The position numbers and the translations under genes are program-made. Of a stretch of DNA of 9,103 nucleotides, positions 5,913 to 9,103 are shown piece by piece. Location: NCBI GenBank assembly GCA_025965295.1, contig JAOPXF010000385.1:1-9103 (forward strand), read 5' to 3'. Below the pieces are notes generated by a model. It was not told the origin of the DNA, did no database searches, and saw nothing but the letters and a program-made list of their open reading frames with translations. This DNA is from Nocardioides sp. GTDB lineage: Bacteria; Actinomycetota; Actinomycetes; Propionibacteriales; Nocardioidaceae. The stretch's first letter is position 1; each line of letters opens with the position of its first letter.

Positions 5913-7144
5913 GCGACCAGACCGCCCGCCCGACGCTCGCTCGCCTGGCCCGGGTCGGCGTACCGCTCGTGCTCGCCGTGGTGCTGGTCGGCGCGATGCT
6001 CACCCAGTGCGGCAACGCGGGCGGCGACCGGCGCGAGGGTGCGCCGAGCCAGATGCTCCCCGACCCCCCTGCGGACCTGGTCCTCGACCCGCACGCCGGC
6101 GCGCCGGTCGGCAAGCTGCTGCCGCTGCGCAAGGGCGAGAAGCGGATGACGCTGACGATGCCCACGCCGTACACGCCGTCCGCGCCGACCGGCGTCGGCA
6201 CCGACGACTACCGCTGCTTCGTGCTCGACCCGGGCCTGACCAAGGACGTCTGGCTGACCGGCAGCAACGTGCTGCCCGACAACCGGGACGCGGTGCACCA
6301 CGTGATCCTCTTCCGGATCGACCCGGACCAGGTGGCCGAGGCCGAGGCCAAGGACGCCGCCGACCCGGCCGAGGGCTGGACCTGCTTCGGCGGCACCGGC
6401 CTCTCGGGCGACCTTGCCAACGTCGACGACGCGAACTGGCTGGGGGCGTGGGCGCCCGGCGGCGACGAGACCCGCACCCGCAACGGCTACGGGGCGCTGC
6501 TGAAGGCGGGCTCCCGGATCGTGATGCAGGTCCACTACAACCTGCTGAAGGGTGACGATCCCGACCGGTCGAGCACCCAGCTGCGGTGGATGAGCACGAA
6601 GCACGACCTCACCGCCCTGCACACGTTCCTGATGCCCGCGCCGGTCGAGCTGCCCTGCCGGCCGAGCAACGACGACTCCCCGCTGTGCGACCGCGACGCC
6701 GCCCTCGCCGACGTGAAGGCCCGCTTCGGCGACGGCCCGGGCTCGACGGCGGACCTCCTCTACTTCCTCTGCGGAGGCAAGCCCGTGGCGGCGCAGACGA
6801 CGTCGTGCACCCGCTACGTCCAGCGTCCGATGACGATCATCGGCGTCGCCGGCCACATGCACCTGCTCGGTCGCAAGATCAAGATCGAGACCAACCCCGG
6901 CACGCCGGAGGCGAAGACGATCCTGGACATCCCGGTCTGGGACTTCGACAACCAGGGCGCGCACCCCATCGACCCGGTGCACCTCGACCCGTTCGACTCC
7001 GTCAAGGTGACCTGCACCGACCAGCAGTGGCTGCGGGACCGGTTGCCCGCGTTCGCCCAGGCCCGCGAGGACCGCTACGTCGTGTGGGGCGAGGGCACCA
7101 CCGACGAGATGTGTCTGGGCATGCTCCAGGTCGCCTTCGACTAG
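5909..7144 (+). CDS. Copper type II (PHM-like) monooxygenase-family protein, membrane-anchored or exported
   Basis: 411 residues related to the catalytic core of peptidylglycine alpha-hydroxylating monooxygenase and dopamine beta-monooxygenase, which hydroxylate C-H bonds using two copper sites, O2 and ascorbate-type reductant. A hydrophobic helix at about 17-32 acts as signal anchor or signal peptide. LTQC-GN at 31-36 looks like a lipobox, but Gln before Cys is atypical. The enzyme motifs are DDYRCFVLDP (99-108), VHHVILF (129-135, His130-His131) and VMQVHY (205-210, His209). The M-site motifs are GVAGHMHLLGR (312-322, His316 and His318) and TTDEMCLG (397-404, Met401). Compared with rat PHM these correspond to ligands H107, H108, H172, H242, H244 and M314, so both copper sites look intact. 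A segment at about 245-300 has four extra cysteines (250, 260, 288, 300). Translation is coupled to the HIT gene by ATGA; no own Shine-Dalgarno sequence is seen. The substrate is unknown. Confidence 0.88.
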   Translation: MSDQTARPTLARLARVGVPLVLAVVLVGAMLTQCGNAGGDRREGAPSQMLPDPPADLVLDPHAGAPVGKLLPLRKGEKRMTLTMPTPYTPSAPTGVGTDDYRCFVLDPGLTKDVWLTGSNVLPDNRDAVHHVILFRIDPDQVAEAEAKDAADPAEGWTCFGGTGLSGDLANVDDANWLGAWAPGGDETRTRNGYGALLKAGSRIVMQVHYNLLKGDDPDRSSTQLRWMSTKHDLTALHTFLMPAPVELPCRPSNDDSPLCDRDAALADVKARFGDGPGSTADLLYFLCGGKPVAAQTTSCTRYVQRPMTIIGVAGHMHLLGRKIKIETNPGTPEAKTILDIPVWDFDNQGAHPIDPVHLDPFDSVKVTCTDQQWLRDRLPAFAQAREDRYVVWGEGTTDEMCLGMLQVAFD

Positions 7145-7150
7145 GTGTCC

Positions 7151-7173
7151 TCGGCCGGGCACCTCCCGGCCGG
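7151..7173 (+). terminator. Strong hairpin, probable terminator after the monooxygenase gene
   Basis: CGGCCGGG (7152-7159) pairs perfectly with CCCGGCCG (7165-7172) around a five-base loop CACCT, and one U-G pair extends the stem. It begins 6 bases after the TAG stop. No T-run follows, as is common in high-GC actinobacteria. The hairpin is certain; termination is inferred. Confidence 0.65.
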
Positions 7174-7191
7174 ACTGTCGGCGGCCCCTCC

Positions 7192-7197
7192 TACGCT
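7192..7197 (+). promoter_or_regulatory. Possible -10 element of the hydrolase gene
   Basis: TACGCT lies 40 bases before the hydrolase start, after the hairpin that closes the preceding gene. It would give a leader of about 35 bases carrying the AGGGAG ribosome binding site. No convincing -35 hexamer is present at 16-18 bases. Confidence 0.3.
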
Positions 7198-7237
7198 GCC
7201 GGTTCACCCGACCGACACCGTTCCAGGGAGCGATCAC

Positions 7238-7831
7238 ATGGCCGACGTCCTGCTGTTCCACCACGTGCAGGGGCTGACGCCGGGGGTGACCGCGTTCGCC
7301 GACGAGCTGCGGGCCGCCGGCCACACCGTGCACACACCGGACCTGTTCGGGGGCCGGACCTTCGGCACCGTCGAGGAGGGGATGGCCTTCGCCAACAGCG
7401 ACGAGGCCGGCGACCTCGACGCGCTCGCGGACGCCGCCGTGGCCGACCTGCCGGCGGAGCTCGTCCACGCCGGCTTCTCGTTCGGGGTGATGTCGGCCCA
7501 GCGGCTGGCCCAGACCCGGCCGGGCGCCCGGGGCGCGTTGCTCTATCACTCCTGTGTGTCGGTCACGGCCGACTGGGCCTTCGGCCCCTGGCCCGAGGGC
7601 GTGCCGGTGCAGGTCCACGGCATGGAGGGTGACCCGTTCTTCGCCGACGAGGGCGACCTGGACGCCGCGCGCGAGCTCGTGGAGCTGGTCGGGCCCCTCG
7701 CGGAGCTGTTCGTCTACCCCGGGGAGCGGCACCTCTTCGCCGACAGCTCGCTCCCGTCGTACGACGCGGAGGCGGCGGCGCTGCTCACCCAGCGGACGCT
7801 GGCGTTCCTGGCGGACCTGCCGGGCGACTGA
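7238..7831 (+). CDS. Dienelactone hydrolase-family alpha/beta hydrolase
   Basis: Predicted soluble cytoplasmic serine hydrolase of 197 residues with the compact alpha/beta fold of dienelactone hydrolases. The N-terminal strand VLLFHHVQGLTPGVTAFADELRAAGHTVHTPDLFGGRTF (4-42) is characteristic. The nucleophile elbow is GFSFG (79-83) with Ser81, where classical dienelactone hydrolase has Cys in GFCxGG. The likely acid is Asp132 in HGMEGDPFF, and the catalytic His is His165 in PGERHLF. ATG 7238 is chosen because AGGGAG (7225-7230) lies 7 bases upstream. The frame is open back to GTG 7145 right after the previous stop, but those 31 residues are not conserved-looking and run through the hairpin. The gene is convergent with the small membrane gene, eight bases apart. 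Natural substrate is unknown. Confidence 0.9.
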   Translation: MADVLLFHHVQGLTPGVTAFADELRAAGHTVHTPDLFGGRTFGTVEEGMAFANSDEAGDLDALADAAVADLPAELVHAGFSFGVMSAQRLAQTRPGARGALLYHSCVSVTADWAFGPWPEGVPVQVHGMEGDPFFADEGDLDAARELVELVGPLAELFVYPGERHLFADSSLPSYDAEAAALLTQRTLAFLADLPGD

Positions 7832-7839
7832 GGGCGGCT

Positions 7840-8103
7840 TCAGCCGGGCAGCACCTCGAGGACGAGCCGCAGCACGTAGAAGACGACCGGCATCCCGAAG
7901 ACCACGAGCATCACCCAGGCCGTGACCCGGTGCAGGGTCTTGGTCGAGTCGAGCCGGCCCGCGAAGTCCAGCAGCGCGCCGTCCGGGACGTGGTGGGTGA
8001 GCCCCATCCGGCGCGCGTCCTCGGGCATCCGGCGGCCACCTTCCCAGTAGGGCGGCGTGTCGTCGTCGTGGTCGTCGAGCTCGTCGTACGCGCCACCGGT
8101 CAT
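7840..8103 (-). CDS. Small single-pass membrane protein, function unknown
   Basis: 87 residues and not recognised as a named family. An acidic N-terminal region (DELDDHDDDTPPYWEGG, 7-23) is followed by MPEDARRMGLTHHVPDGALLDFAGRLDSTKTLHRV, then one transmembrane helix (about 60-83, VTAWVMLVVFGMPVVFYVLRLVLEV) close to the C-terminus. With the charge pattern (Arg/Lys/His before the helix), the N-terminus probably faces the cytoplasm. The start ATG 8103 is chosen because a possible -10 element ends 6 bases upstream, which would make the message leaderless; GGTGGA three bases upstream is too close for a normal ribosome binding site. The frame continues open to 8175, into the divergent promoter region. 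Codon bias is like that of the neighbours, and the opposite-strand frame lacks recognisable motifs, so I take it as real. The gene is divergent from phoH. Confidence 0.75.
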   Translation of the reverse strand: MTGGAYDELDDHDDDTPPYWEGGRRMPEDARRMGLTHHVPDGALLDFAGRLDSTKTLHRVTAWVMLVVFGMPVVFYVLRLVLEVLPG

Positions 8104-8109
8104 GCGTCC

Positions 8110-8141
8110 ACCGTAGGCCCGGCCACCTGATCCCGTGGCAA
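8110..8141 (-). promoter_or_regulatory. Candidate promoter of the small membrane protein gene
   Basis: On the minus strand TACGGT (8110-8115) ends 6 bases before the ATG at 8103, so transcription would begin at or next to the start codon. TTGCCA (8136-8141) resembles a -35 but the spacing is 20 bases, longer than ideal. Confidence 0.35.
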
Positions 8142-8169
8142 CTCGCTGGGGGTTGTCGTCCCGCTCCCG

Positions 8170-8175
8170 TAGCAT
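8170..8175 (+). promoter_or_regulatory. Candidate -10 element of phoH
   Basis: TAGCAT in the context CGTAGCATGG would start transcription near 8182, giving a leader of about 42 bases. No good -35 is seen at the expected distance. Position in a divergent intergenic region supports it. Confidence 0.35.
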
Positions 8176-8199
8176 GGAACGTGCTCACACCTGCCGACC

Positions 8200-8220
8200 G
8201 GAAGGACCGCCCGCACGGGC
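8200..8220 (+). promoter_or_regulatory. phoH ribosome binding site with intervening hairpin
   Basis: GGAAGGA (8200-8206) is a good Shine-Dalgarno sequence but ends 17 bases before the ATG at 8224, too far for efficient initiation. Between them GCCCG-CA-CGGGC (8209-8220) is a small inverted repeat. If it folds, the effective gap becomes about 5 bases. No alternative start codon exists at normal spacing. Confidence 0.5.
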
Positions 8221-8223
8221 ACC

Positions 8224-9103
8224 ATGACTGACACGCACCGACAAGACGGGACCCCGACTCCCGTGCACGAGACCCGGCACACCGTCGTGGTCCCCAACAG
8301 CATCAACATGGTCAGCCTGCTCGGTCCCGGCGACGAGTACCTCGGCATCATCGAGGGCGCGGTCCGGGCCGAGGTCCACGTTCGCGGCAACCGGATCACG
8401 CTGCGCGGTGAGCACGGCGAGGTCGCCCTCGCCGACCGGCTGATCGACGAGCTGGTCACGATCATCCGCACCGGCCAGGGCGTCACGTCCGAGACCGTCG
8501 AGCGGGTCGTCACGATGCTGCGCCAGGAGACCACCGAGCGGCCCGCCGACGTGCTGAGCCTCAACATCCTCAGCAACCGCGGCCGCTCGATCCGGCCCAA
8601 GACGCTCAACCAGAAGCGCTACGTCGACTCGATCGACAAGCACACGATCACGTTCGGCATCGGTCCCGCCGGCACCGGCAAGACCTACCTCGCGATGGCC
8701 AAGGCCGTGCAGGCGCTGCAGTCCAAGAACGTCACCCGGATCATCCTGACCCGGCCCGCGGTCGAGGCCGGCGAGCGGCTCGGCTACCTCCCCGGCACGC
8801 TCAGCGAGAAGATCGACCCCTACCTGCGTCCCCTCTACGACGCGCTGCACGACATGATCGACCCCGAGACGATCCCCAAGCTGCTGGCCTCGGGCACCAT
8901 CGAGGTCGCGCCGCTGGCCTTCATGCGCGGCCGCTCGCTGAACGACGCCTTCATCATCCTCGACGAGGCGCAGAACACCTCCCCCGAGCAGATGAAGATG
9001 TTCCTCACCCGGCTCGGCTTCGGGTCCAAGATCGTCGTCACCGGTGACGTCACCCAGGTCGACCTCCCCAGCGGGGTGAAGTCCGGCCTCCGTGTGATCG
9101 AAG
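8224..9103 (+). CDS. phoH: PhoH-family ATPase (PhoH-like protein), 3'-truncated by the window edge
   Basis: Cytoplasmic P-loop ATPase of the PhoH/YbeZ type, usually encoded beside the endoribonuclease ybeY and linked to rRNA maturation and RNA metabolism. 293 codons are visible; the family is about 330-350 residues, so the missing end is short. The N-terminal region (about 17-115) begins with TRHTVVVPNSINMVSLLGPGDEYLGIIE and has the single-domain RNA-binding-like fold of this family. The ATPase domain has Walker A GPAGTGKT (147-154), TRPAVEAGERLGYLPG (176-191), the Walker B region FIILDEAQNTSPEQMKMFLTR (243-263, Asp247-Glu248) and the sensor motif VTGDVTQVDLP (272-282). ATG 8224 is the only good start before the conserved region. 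A 17-codon frame upstream overlaps it in ATGA but lacks a ribosome binding site. By usual gene order, ybeY should follow beyond the window. Confidence 0.95.
   Translation, partial: MTDTHRQDGTPTPVHETRHTVVVPNSINMVSLLGPGDEYLGIIEGAVRAEVHVRGNRITLRGEHGEVALADRLIDELVTIIRTGQGVTSETVERVVTMLRQETTERPADVLSLNILSNRGRSIRPKTLNQKRYVDSIDKHTITFGIGPAGTGKTYLAMAKAVQALQSKNVTRIILTRPAVEAGERLGYLPGTLSEKIDPYLRPLYDALHDMIDPETIPKLLASGTIEVAPLAFMRGRSLNDAFIILDEAQNTSPEQMKMFLTRLGFGSKIVVTGDVTQVDLPSGVKSGLRVIE

Noticed and set aside
7145..7237. GTG at 7145, directly after the monooxygenase stop, as the hydrolase start
   Set aside because: The extra 31 residues are encoded by a strong hairpin and a spacer, and do not fit the fold. 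ATG 7238 has a clear ribosome binding site.
7828..7843. CTGA-gggcggct-TCAG between the convergent hydrolase and small membrane gene, a possible terminator
   Set aside because: Only four base pairs, with no extension and no T-run; too weak to call.
8173..8183. CATGGAACGTG before phoH, found inverted at 5542-5552 before the HIT gene
   Set aside because: Several shared 11-mers are expected by chance among pairs of positions in a 9 kb window, so the match alone is not evidence of a common regulatory site.
5822..8188. A very long leftward open frame (about 788 codons) antisense to the monooxygenase, hydrolase and intergenic DNA
   Set aside because: It mirrors the codon periodicity of real genes on the other strand. 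Its translation is Arg/Gly/Pro/His-rich with no recognisable domain, and it crosses two well-supported genes with intact catalytic motifs. Stop-free antisense frames are usual at this GC content.
8174..8227. A 17-codon upstream frame (MERAHTCRPEGPPARAP) ending in an ATGA overlap with the phoH start
   Set aside because: It lacks a ribosome binding site, and its ATG lies within the candidate -10 element, so it would not be on the main transcript. It would become interesting if transcription starts before 8170.

Overview
The window is very GC-rich, with codons strongly biased to G or C in third position. Its gene content is that of a high-GC Gram-positive (Actinomycetota). HrcA sits next to a second-type DnaJ, there is a SigE-family ECF sigma factor, and the lipoprotein carries GerMN and Gmad2 domains. 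The overall style resembles Nocardioidaceae (Nocardioides and relatives). That placement is from memory of gene style, not from a search.

Layout. Positions 1-2830 (+) hold the 3' part of hrcA (heat-shock repressor), then dnaJ (TTG start) and rsmE (16S rRNA m3U1498 methyltransferase), closely packed and probably one operon. Rightward and leftward transcription meet at 2828-2881. There a nested inverted repeat contains the stop codons of both converging genes and probably ends transcription from both sides. Positions 2879-5419 (-) hold a three-gene operon transcribed leftward: a SigE-family ECF sigma factor, a single-pass membrane protein (GerMN-Gmad2 outside the cell, ATGA overlap with the sigma gene) and a secreted lipoprotein with the same two domains. 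Positions 5550-7144 (+) hold a HIT-family nucleotide-binding protein, with a 4-base ATGA overlap into a membrane-anchored or exported copper type II monooxygenase-like protein that keeps all six copper ligands of the PHM family. A strong hairpin follows. Positions 7238-7831 (+) encode a small dienelactone-hydrolase-family alpha/beta hydrolase. Positions 7840-8103 (-) encode an 87-residue single-pass membrane protein of unknown function. Positions 8224-9103 (+) hold the first 293 codons of a PhoH-family ATPase, which runs off the window.

How it fits together. hrcA-dnaJ-rsmE-HIT-phoH (usually followed by ybeY and era) is a familiar chaperone/ribosome-maturation gene order in actinobacteria. Here it is interrupted twice: by the divergent sigma operon between rsmE and the HIT gene, and by the monooxygenase, hydrolase and small membrane gene between the HIT gene and phoH. 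The most interesting part is the sigma operon. It looks like a cell-envelope signalling module in which a cysteine-free membrane protein may act as the anti-sigma factor, and its outer GerMN-Gmad2 domain is duplicated as a free lipoprotein. A second point is the phoH leader, where a small hairpin lies between a good Shine-Dalgarno sequence and a start codon that is otherwise too far away. There is no sign of mobile elements, CRISPR arrays, tRNA or rRNA genes. No gene-free stretch exceeds 130 bases.
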